A stretch of 64,000 nucleotides of DNA from Paenibacillus sp. DMB5 (GTDB taxonomy: Bacteria > Bacillota > Bacilli > Paenibacillales > Paenibacillaceae), in contig NZ_LRAC01000155.1 in the NCBI RefSeq assembly GCF_001517085.1, forward strand, positions 1 through 64,000, given 5' to 3'. Under the pieces are notes generated by a model, which had not been told where the DNA came from, did no database searches, and saw nothing but the letters and a program-made list of their open reading frames with translations. The translations under genes were made by a program, and so were the position numbers. This document shows, one piece after another, positions 54,601 to 63,935 of the stretch; the first letter of the stretch is position 1; every line of letters begins with the position of its first letter.

Positions 54601-55467
54601 TCAGGACACTGAATCTATCGGCAATTTTTTGACAGGTGCATAGATGTGGTAGGCGGATTGGAGGTCATGGACATCATCAAACGCCTGGATGAGCTCAATA
54701 TTTGAGTCCCCGGTTTCCTGACGGGAAATCTTGAGAAACCTGGCATAATCCGTTTTGAGTACATCGCCAATTTCCAGAAGATCACCGGAATATTTGAATC
54801 TGGCACAGAATAGCTGTGGTACATCAATGGTGAAATAATAAGGCCCGTCAAGCCGGAGGTCAGCCGTAATGCCGAACAGCACCTTGAACCGGGTGGAATC
54901 AGGCTGACAGTTGGAATAGATGACATAGCAAGGTCCTTTTACCGTGGTATCAATAGCCTGCAGCAGCTGTGCCGAGTGCGAGCGGATCTGAGTTTTGTAA
55001 TCTTCAGCAAGATCCACCTCAAAGGCAATCCCCGTTACCCCGATGGATTCGAACTCCGTCAGGGTGAAGTCGGTGACTACATCTCCGTTGATGTTTTTCA
55101 GGGGTCTTTTAACCACCGGGGGAATAGGGACTGGAGAGATGTCTGCTTCTTGCGCTTTTAGAGCGCTGGGAGCGATCCCGAATTGCCGTTTAAAAGCGCG
55201 TGTGAAGGAGGACTGGGCTCCAAAATTAAGCTGGTACGCAATATCGGTCAGTGAACATCCGCCGGATTGAATGAGTTCTACGGAAGCGTTCAATCTGCGG
55301 GAGAGTATGTAGTTGTTTAAGGAAGAGCCTGTGACAGCCGAAAAAAGCCGGTGAAAATAGTATTTTGACATGTTGAAGCTGTCCGCTACCGACTCTACTG
55401 ACAAAGGCTGGTCCAGATTGTCCTCAATATGGACTAAAGCACGCTCGATGACTTCATAATGATCCAT
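54601..55467 (-). CDS. AraC family regulator with GyrI-like effector domain
   Basis: A 288-residue regulator of the Rob/SoxS-like layout. The AraC helix-turn-helix pair is N-terminal (about 5-105: VADSFNMSKYYFHRLFSAVTG and IAYQLNFGAQSSFTRAFKRQF). The C-terminal GyrI-like small-molecule-binding domain runs about 130-285. ATG at 55467 follows GGGGG; the open frame extends 24 codons without support. It is divergent from a DUF4386 membrane protein by 72 bp and probably regulates it. Confidence 0.85.
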   Translation of the reverse strand: MDHYEVIERALVHIEDNLDQPLSVESVADSFNMSKYYFHRLFSAVTGSSLNNYILSRRLNASVELIQSGGCSLTDIAYQLNFGAQSSFTRAFKRQFGIAPSALKAQEADISPVPIPPVVKRPLKNINGDVVTDFTLTEFESIGVTGIAFEVDLAEDYKTQIRSHSAQLLQAIDTTVKGPCYVIYSNCQPDSTRFKVLFGITADLRLDGPYYFTIDVPQLFCARFKYSGDLLEIGDVLKTDYARFLKISRQETGDSNIELIQAFDDVHDLQSAYHIYAPVKKLPIDSVS

Positions 55468-55539
55468 AGTAACCCCCGCTATATGTTTTGAAATAAAAAA
55501 CCGCGTAAATTGAAAGTGTACGTACAGGAGGAAGTGCAT

Positions 55540-56238
55540 ATGACACAGGACAGAAGAAATGGAATCCTTATCGGAATTTTTTATATTGCAGCTGCCGTCA
55601 CTTCAATTATCGCCGTAATCTCATATGAGCCGGTATTGTCGGAGCAATGGTTTATGGTTGTAGCAGACGGATTTAAGACAAAGGTTTTGCTCGGAGTTAT
55701 TAACGATCTTCTGCTTGTGCTGACGGCCGTGGGTACAGCAGTGATGCTGTTTCCTTATCTCCGCCGCTGGAATGAACATCTGGCACTCGCCTATTTATGC
55801 TTCCGGTTTATGGAGGCCGTGCTGATTGCGATAGGTGTGGTAAGTATACTGGGTTTATTGCAGCTTAGTGTACATTATGAGGCAGGCAGCCTGAAAAGTG
55901 TAGATAATCTTGACGGGCTCGGCTATATGCTGCAGGGCTTTCACCGCTGGACCTCAATGCTGGGCCCCAATTTCATGCTGGGTGTGAATACGGTAATTTA
56001 CAGCTATCTGCTGTTCAGAACGGGCATCGTCCCAAGACCCTTGGCGCTATTCGGTATGGTCACTGCTGTACTGGTTTTCATCGCCGGGCTGCTGGAAATG
56101 TTCGGTGTGGTAGAGCCTATGTCTGCGGTAAAAGGATTGATTGCCCTGCCTGTAGGTGTGTATGAAATGAGTCTGGCAGTATGGCTAATAGTGAAGGGGT
56201 TCGGCCGTGGGAAGCTTGAACAGCTAAAGCAGAGGTGA
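55540..56238 (+). CDS. DUF4386 family membrane protein
   Basis: A 232-residue protein with six or seven membrane helices. It opens with RRNGILIGIFYIAAAVTSIIAVIS and contains RRWNEHLALAYLCFRFMEAVLIAIG, the DUF4386 signature; it ends with a helix and a basic tail. The biochemical role is unknown. AGGAGG seven bases upstream fixes the start. A paralogue lies at 59795-60517 with a different regulator. Confidence 0.85.
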   Translation: MTQDRRNGILIGIFYIAAAVTSIIAVISYEPVLSEQWFMVVADGFKTKVLLGVINDLLLVLTAVGTAVMLFPYLRRWNEHLALAYLCFRFMEAVLIAIGVVSILGLLQLSVHYEAGSLKSVDNLDGLGYMLQGFHRWTSMLGPNFMLGVNTVIYSYLLFRTGIVPRPLALFGMVTAVLVFIAGLLEMFGVVEPMSAVKGLIALPVGVYEMSLAVWLIVKGFGRGKLEQLKQR

Positions 56239-56371
56239 GTGGAACGCGCTTTTGATGAGATAGACGATTATAATCAAACTCTCCCTTGAAGGCAGTCATT
56301 CCCTCTATGTAAAATAATGGATGGGGGCTGACTGTAGCTGCCGCCAGGCATGTGTACAAGGAGAGGTGTGT

Positions 56372-57178
56372 ATGAAATTTAACTGGATAAATGCTGAGGA
56401 ATTTTCCTTTAACAGCTTTCTGCTACTGGACCGCTGGATTATCGGGATGATCTGCCGGAATTACCGGGAGTGGGCCGAATTTGAAAAGAACCTTGGAGCC
56501 GCGCTGGCCTACAATCCGGTGGTTGCCTGGTACTTCGTTCAGCGGAGTCCAGAGAGTAAGCCTTATGTTGAGCAGATCATTGCTGCTGCAGCAAAGGGGC
56601 TCAGTGCTGATGAGGTGCGCCAGGCCGAAGTTTTTGTCCTTCAGGCGATGGAAACCTCGGTGGTGTACGCTTACCCGGAAATCATGAACCGGAATTGTAA
56701 TTATATCTATGATTGGGATAAGCAGCATCTGCTTCATTTGGCAGATTTCAGAGACGCTCTGGTGCTGGATGTCGGGAGCGGTACCGGGCGGCTTGCTTTT
56801 GCGGCAGCGGAGCAGGCCAGACGGGTCTATGCTAGTGAACCTTCGGACAGGCTGAGAGAGTACATGCGCGACAAAATCAGGCGGGAAAACATCCGCAATG
56901 TGAAAGTTCTCGACGGTACGGCAGATAGTCTGCCTTATGAGGATAATACCTTTGATATCGTGATGTCAGGGCATGTCTTAGGCGACAACTATGACCTTGA
57001 GCTGGCTGAACTGACCAGAGTCGTCAAAAATGGCGGTGTAATCATCGACTGTATCGGAGACGACGATCTTAAGAGAAAACTCAATGAAGAGCTGTTGCGG
57101 CGGGGCTTTGAAGCCTTTTACCATGTCAGCAAATCCGGCGGGGATATCTATACCTACCGCAAGAAAATAACGAAATAG
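56372..57178 (+). CDS. Class I SAM-dependent methyltransferase
   Basis: A 268-residue protein. The methyltransferase domain begins at about 120, with motif I VLDVGSGTGRLAFAAAEQA, the acidic second strand VYASEPSDRL, and DNTFDIVMSGHVLGDNYDLELAELTRVVKNGG for motifs IV and VI. A helical N-terminal region of about 110 residues is not typical and may bind the substrate. AAGGAGAGG precedes the start. The gene stands alone. Confidence 0.85.
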   Translation: MKFNWINAEEFSFNSFLLLDRWIIGMICRNYREWAEFEKNLGAALAYNPVVAWYFVQRSPESKPYVEQIIAAAAKGLSADEVRQAEVFVLQAMETSVVYAYPEIMNRNCNYIYDWDKQHLLHLADFRDALVLDVGSGTGRLAFAAAEQARRVYASEPSDRLREYMRDKIRRENIRNVKVLDGTADSLPYEDNTFDIVMSGHVLGDNYDLELAELTRVVKNGGVIIDCIGDDDLKRKLNEELLRRGFEAFYHVSKSGGDIYTYRKKITK

Positions 57179-57187
57179 ACAACCCGC

Positions 57188-57242
57188 ATGGCGGCGGCGC
57201 TAATGACACTAACCTGTCCTGGCGGCCGCTGTTTTATTTTTT
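57188..57242 (+). terminator. Weak GC-rich terminator after the methyltransferase
   Basis: GCGGC and GCCGC arms flank a long loop and precede TTTTATTTTTT. The stem is short, so the call is tentative. Confidence 0.4.
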
Positions 57243-57346
57243 CCAATGTAACAACAATGTGAATGCTGCGTAAGCAGACTTTAGGGAGTGTATTAATAAT
57301 ATGATAAGACATAACCATATCCTGTAAATGAAACGGAGACCTGAAG

Positions 57347-58329
57347 ATGAACAATGAACGGAACAACGGCGGGCTGGAAGGTAGTATTCATTCTGTGTCT
57401 GCGATGTCGATGAAAGCTGCCGAAGGACTTACAATTCAGGACCTGATCGGTTTGCTTCAATCTGCCCGCCAGTCGGCGGACGGCAAGGTTCCAGGGGCGG
57501 AACATCTGGATGAACAGAGGCTTTTGAGGCGATTAAAAATGCTGTCCTGAATGCGGAGAATTTATATATCGCCTATGATGTCCACACGAATTATCCCTAT
57601 ATTGGAGCGAATGATCAGGTATGGGTGTTCTCGGAGGAGAGATTCGCAGCGGAGGCGGCGGATTATTATCTGCAGCAGCTGATCCAGCTCGAAATGAAAA
57701 AGGTCGTCAGGGAGGATATTGGTAGAATGCTTGCTGAGCTTCATCTTTTGGGAATTCGTAACCTCCTTGTCGATAACGGACAGCTTACGGTTGTAGTTGC
57801 CAGAGACGAGCTTTTGCCGCCGCCGGATTGGAGCGAAACGCCGGAGATCCAGATTCCTGTAAGCAACCCGGGACTTCAGCATGCGATGCTGACTTTCTTC
57901 CAGGCCATGTACTCCCGTCAGCACTATGCAGGCAAAAGCCAGATTCTGCGGGCAGCGGAAGCCCGGATGCTGGATGAGCTCGTTCAGGCAAAGTTTCTGG
58001 TGCCGATGCAGATTAAAGAGGAACAGCCGTCAGCCCCCGATGAGCAGGGAAAGAAGACATTACAGCAGGGAACGGTTATCCAGTTTGCTTCGCTCGGCGT
58101 AGAGGACGGGGAGCCGTGGCTGCCGGTATTCACAGACTGGTCCGAATTTGAAAAAGGCTACGATAAAACCGTCTGGGGCGGCAATGTCGCGACGTATGGG
58201 GATATTGTGGCACTGTCTGCGAGCATGGGCGGTGCTGTAATCAACTTCCGCGGTATCGGCTTCCGGCTGGATGAGAAGAACAAGCTGATGGTTGCGGAGT
58301 ATGTGCGGGAGCGTGATGGCGGGAGGTAG
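57347..58329 (+). pseudogene. SseB-like protein, frameshifted
   Basis: About 327 residues read in two frames. Frame one gives a 60-residue N terminus (MNNERNNGGLEGSIHSVSAM..) and stops at 57550. Frame two continues with AFEAIKNAVLNAENLYIAYDVHTNYPYI and runs to 58329. Its C-terminal half (QGTVIQFASLGVEDGEPWLPVFTDWSEFEKGY..) is an SseB N-terminal-type domain, a family found in many bacteria with unknown function outside type III secretion. One G missing at 57519-57520 explains the break. GAGACC lies before the start. Confidence 0.75.
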
Positions 58330-58371
58330 GAGGATAAGCTGATGAAGGAGATAGGAATAGTCCTTTTTTAA

Positions 58372-58575
58372 CTCCTAGAGGCAATCTATTTACTCCGCAC
58401 AGTGTATACACTTACAGACGATACCATCATAGTCCAGTCTATGTTCACAAAAAGGCAGATCGCTATTCACCAAATAAATAAGGTAGACGTGACTGACCGG
58501 CATATCTGCCTTTATCTGAATGATCAAAAAAGAGTGGAGCTCGATCCGTTTATCAGCAATCTGTCTTTGTTTTGA
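58372..58575 (+). pseudogene. Remnant of a bacterial PH-domain protein
   Basis: A 67-codon open frame reads LLEAIYLLRTVYTLTDDTII.. to LDPFISNLSLF and resembles the C-terminal half of a short bacterial PH (bPH_4-like) protein. An in-frame TAA at 58369 separates it from an ATG at 58342 with AGGAGG upstream. No start codon serves the longer part well. It looks like a truncated or decayed gene. Confidence 0.45.
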
Positions 58576-58623
58576 AGTCTGGTCCGGGAGTTGGCTTTAC
58601 CGCATGGTAAGGGGAGGATGTAG

Positions 58624-58854
58624 ATGTTAGTTATCATACTAAGAATATTAACAGGCTTATTTCTTGTAACAGCGGGTTTCTTGATCCTCCGGCAGAAGAG
58701 GATGAAGGTAAACACAAAAACGTTTAGCACTGTAAAGTCTAAAGAGTACACACAAGGAGCCCCGTTCGTATTATTTAAAGCTGCAGGCGGGGTAGTTATC
58801 GTCCTTGGACTGCTTATTTGGGTATTTGGCTTTCCGGAGTTTTTTATAACTTGA
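58624..58854 (+). CDS. Small membrane protein, unknown
   Basis: A 76-residue protein. A first membrane helix (about 2-23) and a second (about 49-70) flank a basic loop (RQKRMKVNTKTFSTVKSKEYTQG). GGGGAGGATG lies before the start. The layout and position beside a PH-domain remnant suggest a small envelope protein, but no family is recognised. Confidence 0.6.
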   Translation: MLVIILRILTGLFLVTAGFLILRQKRMKVNTKTFSTVKSKEYTQGAPFVLFKAAGGVVIVLGLLIWVFGFPEFFIT

Positions 58855-58890
58855 GGTTATTAACTCGGGTGCATCTATTTGCTGAACAAA

Positions 58891-59079
58891 CTAAGTGGAT
58901 AAACGACACCTAATCCTGGTCAGAAAGCCTGTTTGAACAATCTAGTTGGAAAAAGGCAACTTAATTTTACGGTTTTCTTGCCAGGAGGGGGTTTGGAGCT
59001 GAATTAAGTGACGTATTTCCACCTAATTATTAGAATGTGAGAAAAATAGTGAAATTAAGTGGCGAAAATCCACCTAATC
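58891..59079. repeat. Four spaced copies of a CTAAGTGG..CACCTAAT hairpin repeat
   Basis: Copies at 58891-58914, 58942-58966 (variant), 59003-59028 and 59054-59079 carry TAAGTGG on the left and CCACCTAAT on the right, forming short imperfect hairpins. Starts are 51, 61 and 51 bp apart. The rest of 58855-59212 is AT-rich and shows no gene. Confidence 0.7.
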
Positions 59080-59212
59080 AAATTGCATGCTGTGCACCAG
59101 AAGCTTGCGCCCCAGCAATACAGCCTAAAGAACGAATAAACGTTGAAAGAGGGCTCTTTTCACCCTAAAATAGCGTTAAGCACTTATAAAATGTCCGAAG
59201 AGGAAGACGCAT

Positions 59213-59791
59213 ATGAAAAACAGCCTGCTCAAGTATATGACGGCTTTGACTTCCCTCAGCGAAGCAGAACAACAGGCAATCTTAGACGAGATCGTGATCG
59301 GAGAATTTAAAAAGGGAGCCGTGCTTTTTAGACAGGGCGAAGCCACCAGTAACTGCTATTTTATTCTGAAGGGCTGCGTAAGGCAGTATGCGGTGGATGA
59401 AGCAGGACGGGAGGTTACCTCAAATTTTTATACGGAAGAAGAGGCCATCGTCAATTTTAATTACCACAAGTTAGAGAAATCCTCCGATTATACCCTGGTG
59501 TGCGTTGAGGATTGTGTGATGGTGATTGGCAGTCTGGATACGGAGCAGCAAATGTATGCCAGGTACAGTCAATTGGAAACAATGACCCGCAGAATGGTTG
59601 AAGCCAACTTTAGCCGGGTACAAGCGGATTTCGCTGCATTTATCGCTTCATCACCTGAAGAACGCTTCAAGGCGTTATGTATGAAGCGCCCTTCTTTAGT
59701 TGGCCGGGTCCCGCAGCATCAGTTGGCGAGTTATCTCGGCATGAGTCCGGAGTCACTGAGCAGAATAAAGAAAAGAATATCTTCCGGCTAA
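59213..59791 (+). CDS. Crp/Fnr family regulator
   Basis: A 192-residue regulator. The cyclic-nucleotide-binding barrel (about 10-115) has LFRQGEATSNCYFILKGCVRQY. The C-terminal recognition helix is in HQLASYLGMSPESLSRIKKRI. The DNA-binding domain is short, as in the many Firmicute proteins of this branch. It lacks the FNR cysteines, so it is not an oxygen sensor of that kind. It converges with a DUF4386 gene, leaving 3 bp between stops. Regulation of that neighbour is plausible but inferred. Confidence 0.85.
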   Translation: MKNSLLKYMTALTSLSEAEQQAILDEIVIGEFKKGAVLFRQGEATSNCYFILKGCVRQYAVDEAGREVTSNFYTEEEAIVNFNYHKLEKSSDYTLVCVEDCVMVIGSLDTEQQMYARYSQLETMTRRMVEANFSRVQADFAAFIASSPEERFKALCMKRPSLVGRVPQHQLASYLGMSPESLSRIKKRISSG

Positions 59792-59794
59792 TGT

Positions 59795-60517
59795 TTAGCC
59801 GGTTTTCGCCTGTGCTTTTCCTCCTCTAAACAGCAGCCATAGAGCAAAACCGAGTTCCCCGGCTGACATAGGAAGCATAAAGACCTTCTCAACCATTTCT
59901 CCGATTCCCTCATAATCAGGAAGCAAGAGCTTGCTTACATGAGTAAGAATATATCCGGCGGAAGCAATCAGCAGCAAAACAGCTGCCCATCCGGGCACGT
60001 TAACCGCCTGAAGCGCCAATATTCCCAATATCAGCAGATGTCCGCCAAAAACAATTAAACCAACCGACCACATGGCGTCAAATGCTTTTAAATGGAGCAT
60101 GATTTGTACGCCCAATTGGGCTGGGGTATAACCCTGCGAATACTCCGTGCTGCTCGTCAGCAGCTGCACAAATATTAAATTCATTACCGCTGTTCCCAGA
60201 ATAGCCGTGTATACCAGCCTGAGCCATGCACCGAGCAGGGACAAAGGCTGATTTACAGGCTTCAGGAAAAGATAACACGACCAGGCGACGATAATATCGA
60301 GGATCAGAATGATGATCCAGCCGGCAAGCTCTGCGCGGAAGAGATTTTTATGCGTCATCAGGTTTTGTAATGTGGCATTTGCATCCCCTTGGGTAAGAAG
60401 GGCTGAATGGGCATAGCCGTATGAAAAAGCGGCAACGAAAGCCATGATTAATAATCCTGTCCCCGATATCAAAGCCGCCGCCCGCTGATTCGTTATTCCC
60501 CTCACTGCATTACTCAT
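59795..60517 (-). CDS. DUF4386 family membrane protein (second copy)
   Basis: A 240-residue protein with about seven membrane helices: RGITNQRAAALISGTGLLIMAFVAAFSYGYAH.., YLFLKPVNQPLSLLGAWLRLVYTAILG. It belongs with the DUF4386 protein at 55540 but is clearly diverged. The start at 60517 follows AGGGGG. It converges with the Crp/Fnr gene. Function is unknown. Confidence 0.85.
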   Translation of the reverse strand: MSNAVRGITNQRAAALISGTGLLIMAFVAAFSYGYAHSALLTQGDANATLQNLMTHKNLFRAELAGWIIILILDIIVAWSCYLFLKPVNQPLSLLGAWLRLVYTAILGTAVMNLIFVQLLTSSTEYSQGYTPAQLGVQIMLHLKAFDAMWSVGLIVFGGHLLILGILALQAVNVPGWAAVLLLIASAGYILTHVSKLLLPDYEGIGEMVEKVFMLPMSAGELGFALWLLFRGGKAQAKTG

Positions 60518-60573
60518 GAAAAATCCCCCTTGCATTGTGATGAGTTCATCTTACACGGGGGGGATGTATTTGT

Positions 60574-62196
60574 TCATTGACTTAAGTTAAGCGGATGAAT
60601 GTGCTGCTCCTTCTTATACTCATTCGGCGACAAACCGACCTCCTGCTTGAACAGCTTGGAGAAGTAGGAGTAGTTGGAATAGCCGGTTTTACTGGCAATG
60701 GTGTAGACGGACAGGTTGGTTGTTTCCAGCAGATGTCTGGCAGCGGCGATGCGCACCTGAATGACGTAGCTGCCGAGGGAGATGCCGGTTTCGCGCTTGA
60801 ACAGCCGGGCCAGATAGTCCGGATTGAGGTAGACGATTTCCGCCAGATCGTTGCGGGTGAGGTCGTCCCCGTAGTGCTCATGGATGTACTGCTTGATCTC
60901 CTCGGCAATCGATTTGGGCTGGTCGGCGAAGTCGCGGTACTCCATGGCCGTGTTGACCAGGTACTTCAGGTATTCTTCCATATCTTCTATCGAGTGCAGG
61001 GAGTGTAGCAGCAGCTTGTCATTGGTTTTGCCGGCGTACAGCTTGTGGGCCTGAATGCCTTTTTGCTTGAGAAAAGAGTACACCAGCTGCACCATGTCCA
61101 GCCGGAACAGGCCGAGCACCGAAGTGTCCAGCGACTTGTAGCTTAGCATGGAGCGCAGATAGCGGATCGCCTCCTCCAGAAAAGCGGCCAGCCTGTTCTG
61201 GTTCAGCAGCTCTTCAAGCTGGGCCAGATCCGGCGGAGTATACGTGGACTTCGGCTGGCGCAGATCGTTCTCCACGAGATAGGTCTGGTTCCGGCATCTC
61301 GTCAGCTCCTCGTCCATATTCAGCAGCTGCTTCAGGATGCTGCCGACCTGCTGCAGCTCATCCGTCAGGCCAATAGTGCAGCAGGCGTCGCATTTCAGAT
61401 AAGGCACCGCCTTTTGGATAAAAGAAGCTCCGGTTGCCTGCAGCAAGGCATTGTCCAGCGGCGGCTCGTTCCATTTGAGGATGGCGATCCAGTTGTACTC
61501 TTTTACTTCCAGAATGCTTTGAACCGTGTAGCCGGGATGCTGCAGCAGCTCATACAGCACGTTCAGCAGCGCGAAATCGAACAGATCCTTCTCTTCCTTA
61601 CCCATGCTGCCGTTGTGGGGGAAGACATTGAACAGGACAGGCTGAATGAGATCGCCCATCTGATAGGACAGATTCTGCTCCCCGATGGCGCGGATGATTT
61701 CCGCCTGCTTCACCGGCGAGGAAGTGCTGCTGCTGACCAGCTTCCGCCAGAAATGCTCCAGGTTTTTGGACTGGTTTTTCTCCCAGAAGTAACCCCCTAT
61801 AATGGCCTCTTCATTGCTTTGCTGCTCCCTGGCGCGGGCAATGGCTTTCTGGATAATCAGCATCAGCTTGTCGAACTCAATCGGCTTCAGGAAATATTCA
61901 AAGCTCTGCAGCTCGATCGCCTTCTGGGCATAGTTGAAATCGGCATAATTGGTCAGAAGAATTGCCTGAATGCTGAGATTCTGTTCCCTGATCCAGGCCA
62001 GCAGCTCCAGGCCGCTGCCCTGCGGCATTTCAATGTCGGAGATCAGAATCTGCACGGGATGCTTCTCCAGAATCTCACGCGCCTGGGCCACATTGTTCGC
62101 GGTATACACCGTTTCGATGCCGAGCTGCGGCCAGTCGATTTTTTTCTGCAGGGCGGCAATTACGTAGTAATCGTCATCTACCAGCAAAATATTCAT
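60574..62196 (-). CDS. YesN-type response regulator with AraC output
   Basis: A 540-residue response regulator. The receiver (1-120) has the acidic DDD at 7-9, the phosphoacceptor D54 in LISDIEMP and the conserved Lys in YFLKPIEF. A long middle region (about 140-430) is typical of YesN proteins. The AraC helix-turn-helix pair is C-terminal (about 435-540; LAEIVYLNPDYLARLFKRETG and IASKTGYSNYSYFSKLFKQEVG). AAAGGAAG precedes the start. It overlaps the kinase gene by 4 bp. Such pairs control sugar uptake genes that would lie beyond the right edge. Confidence 0.92.
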   Translation of the reverse strand: MNILLVDDDYYVIAALQKKIDWPQLGIETVYTANNVAQAREILEKHPVQILISDIEMPQGSGLELLAWIREQNLSIQAILLTNYADFNYAQKAIELQSFEYFLKPIEFDKLMLIIQKAIARAREQQSNEEAIIGGYFWEKNQSKNLEHFWRKLVSSSTSSPVKQAEIIRAIGEQNLSYQMGDLIQPVLFNVFPHNGSMGKEEKDLFDFALLNVLYELLQHPGYTVQSILEVKEYNWIAILKWNEPPLDNALLQATGASFIQKAVPYLKCDACCTIGLTDELQQVGSILKQLLNMDEELTRCRNQTYLVENDLRQPKSTYTPPDLAQLEELLNQNRLAAFLEEAIRYLRSMLSYKSLDTSVLGLFRLDMVQLVYSFLKQKGIQAHKLYAGKTNDKLLLHSLHSIEDMEEYLKYLVNTAMEYRDFADQPKSIAEEIKQYIHEHYGDDLTRNDLAEIVYLNPDYLARLFKRETGISLGSYVIQVRIAAARHLLETTNLSVYTIASKTGYSNYSYFSKLFKQEVGLSPNEYKKEQHIHPLNLSQ

Positions 62197-63935
62197 AGAT
62201 CTAACTTCCTTTCTGCTGCAGGCTCCGGAAGATCGGGCAGGTGTAACGTGATGCATGCGCCGCTGCCGGGGATATTGGTGAAAGTAACATCGGCCAGATT
62301 GTAATAGAGATACTCCAGCCGTTTCAGTGTGTTCATAATGCCGATATGCGTACCCTTGGTCTGATCGAGCGGCTGTCCGCTTTGCAGCTTCTCCAGTACC
62401 TCCGGCGGAAACCCCGGCCCGTTATCCGACAGCTCAATCCGCGTACCGCTTATCTGCTCCTCCAGCTGACAGCGCTGCACAGTGAGCGTGATCTGCATTT
62501 CATTTTCCCGGGAGATGGCGTATTTGACGGAATTCTCAATAAAGGTCTGCAGGACAAGCGGCGGAATCTTTACAGTCCTAGCCTCCTCCGGCAGCTCGAC
62601 CTGATAGCTGAAGGCGTCCCGGTAGCGCTGCTTCTGAATCTCCAGATACATCTGCACATGCTCAATCTCGCTCTCCAGCGGCACGAAGTTCTCCCCGTTC
62701 TGGAACAGGTAGCGGAAATACTTCGAGGTGGTCATCGCCATATCCTCAATTTCCTGATACATTTGAATTTGAGCCATGCTATAAATACTGGTCAGGCAAT
62801 TCAGGAAAAAATGCGGCTTGATCTGCTGCTTCATATAATCCAGCTGAATCTGCTGCTTCTCCAGCTCCTGCTCGTACATGGCGATTTTAAACGTTTTGAT
62901 CTGCTGGACGAGATCCTTGAACTGGGAATTGGCCTGCTCCAGCTCGATAATTTTGCTTCCCTTGTAGTCCGCCGGCTGGCTTTCTTCATTAATACGGGCC
63001 AGATTCTCGGAGAAGCTCTGGATCGGTCCAAGCACCCTCCGGTTAAAAAAGATCATAATGATCGACAGCGCTGAGATCACCATGAAGAACAGCAGAACGA
63101 TCAGGAGCTGGGCGATCATGATTTTTTCAAAAGCCCCGAATTTGATCACCATGTCCGCGCTGAATGTTGTATTCAGAAACTCGCTGCTGATCGTGGTGCG
63201 CGGCTGCCGGAGCAGGGAGAAGCGGCCCTCACCCCGAACCGCCATGCCGCTGTTGGAGACGGGACTGGAGAGCACGGTGCCCTGGTCATCCACGAGCGAA
63301 GCATAGCCGCTCTGCCCCAGATTAATCTCACGCAGCGGGCGGATCAGATTGTCTGCGGAGATCAGTCCGATCAGATAGCGGTTGTAGTACGGGACAATGT
63401 TAATGACGTAATATTTGCCGTTTACAAGAATCGGCGTCCATTTGGAATAGAACTTTTCGTACACCTCCTTGTCATCAATAAAAGAGATGATCTGCCGCTT
63501 CAGCTCCAGATAGTCCGGATAGTTTACGCTGATCGGCGCACAGTTCAGGAAGTAGGACTGATTTTTTAAATAGTAGAAAAAATTATATTCCTGGCCGTAG
63601 TTCTTCTGCAGCTCGGTAAATTTCTTGTGCAGGTTCGCGTTGGACTTAAGGAACTCAATGCTGTTGATGCGGTAAGCGTTCATCGTGTTCAGCGTCTCGT
63701 CATTGGCCAGCGTCCAGCCCATATAGTGGTTCATGTAGGCAAAATCATGATTGATCCGGTTAATGTACAGCGCTGCCGTATCCTTGAGATAGCGGGTGGA
63801 CTGCTGCCTGACGATAATAATGGAAGTAATGCTGATGATAAGATCCGCGATAAGGACAATGACGGCTATCAGGATCATAACCCTGACATAATGGCGGATG
63901 GGAAGCGGCTTGGGTGCGGCTGTTTTTTTGATCAT
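62193..63935 (-). CDS. YesM-type sensor histidine kinase
   Basis: A 580-residue membrane kinase. The first membrane helix (about 18-42), an extracellular sensor (about 43-270), the second helix (about 272-297), HAMP (to about 350) and a LytS/YesM-type kinase core follow in order. The phospho-acceptor is H375 in QIKPHFFLNCL, where most relatives read INPHFLYNTL. The ATPase has N-box NSVKYAI and G-boxes DNGPGFPPE and GTHIGIMNTL. It phosphorylates the overlapping YesN partner. The ribosome site is poor. Confidence 0.92.
   Translation of the reverse strand: MIKKTAAPKPLPIRHYVRVMILIAVIVLIADLIISITSIIIVRQQSTRYLKDTAALYINRINHDFAYMNHYMGWTLANDETLNTMNAYRINSIEFLKSNANLHKKFTELQKNYGQEYNFFYYLKNQSYFLNCAPISVNYPDYLELKRQIISFIDDKEVYEKFYSKWTPILVNGKYYVINIVPYYNRYLIGLISADNLIRPLREINLGQSGYASLVDDQGTVLSSPVSNSGMAVRGEGRFSLLRQPRTTISSEFLNTTFSADMVIKFGAFEKIMIAQLLIVLLFFMVISALSIIMIFFNRRVLGPIQSFSENLARINEESQPADYKGSKIIELEQANSQFKDLVQQIKTFKIAMYEQELEKQQIQLDYMKQQIKPHFFLNCLTSIYSMAQIQMYQEIEDMAMTTSKYFRYLFQNGENFVPLESEIEHVQMYLEIQKQRYRDAFSYQVELPEEARTVKIPPLVLQTFIENSVKYAISRENEMQITLTVQRCQLEEQISGTRIELSDNGPGFPPEVLEKLQSGQPLDQTKGTHIGIMNTLKRLEYLYYNLADVTFTNIPGSGACITLHLPDLPEPAAERKLDL

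Noticed and set aside
58891..59079. CRISPR array near 59000
   Set aside because: Repeats are about 25 bp with uneven 51/61-bp steps and diverged copies, and no cas genes are present.
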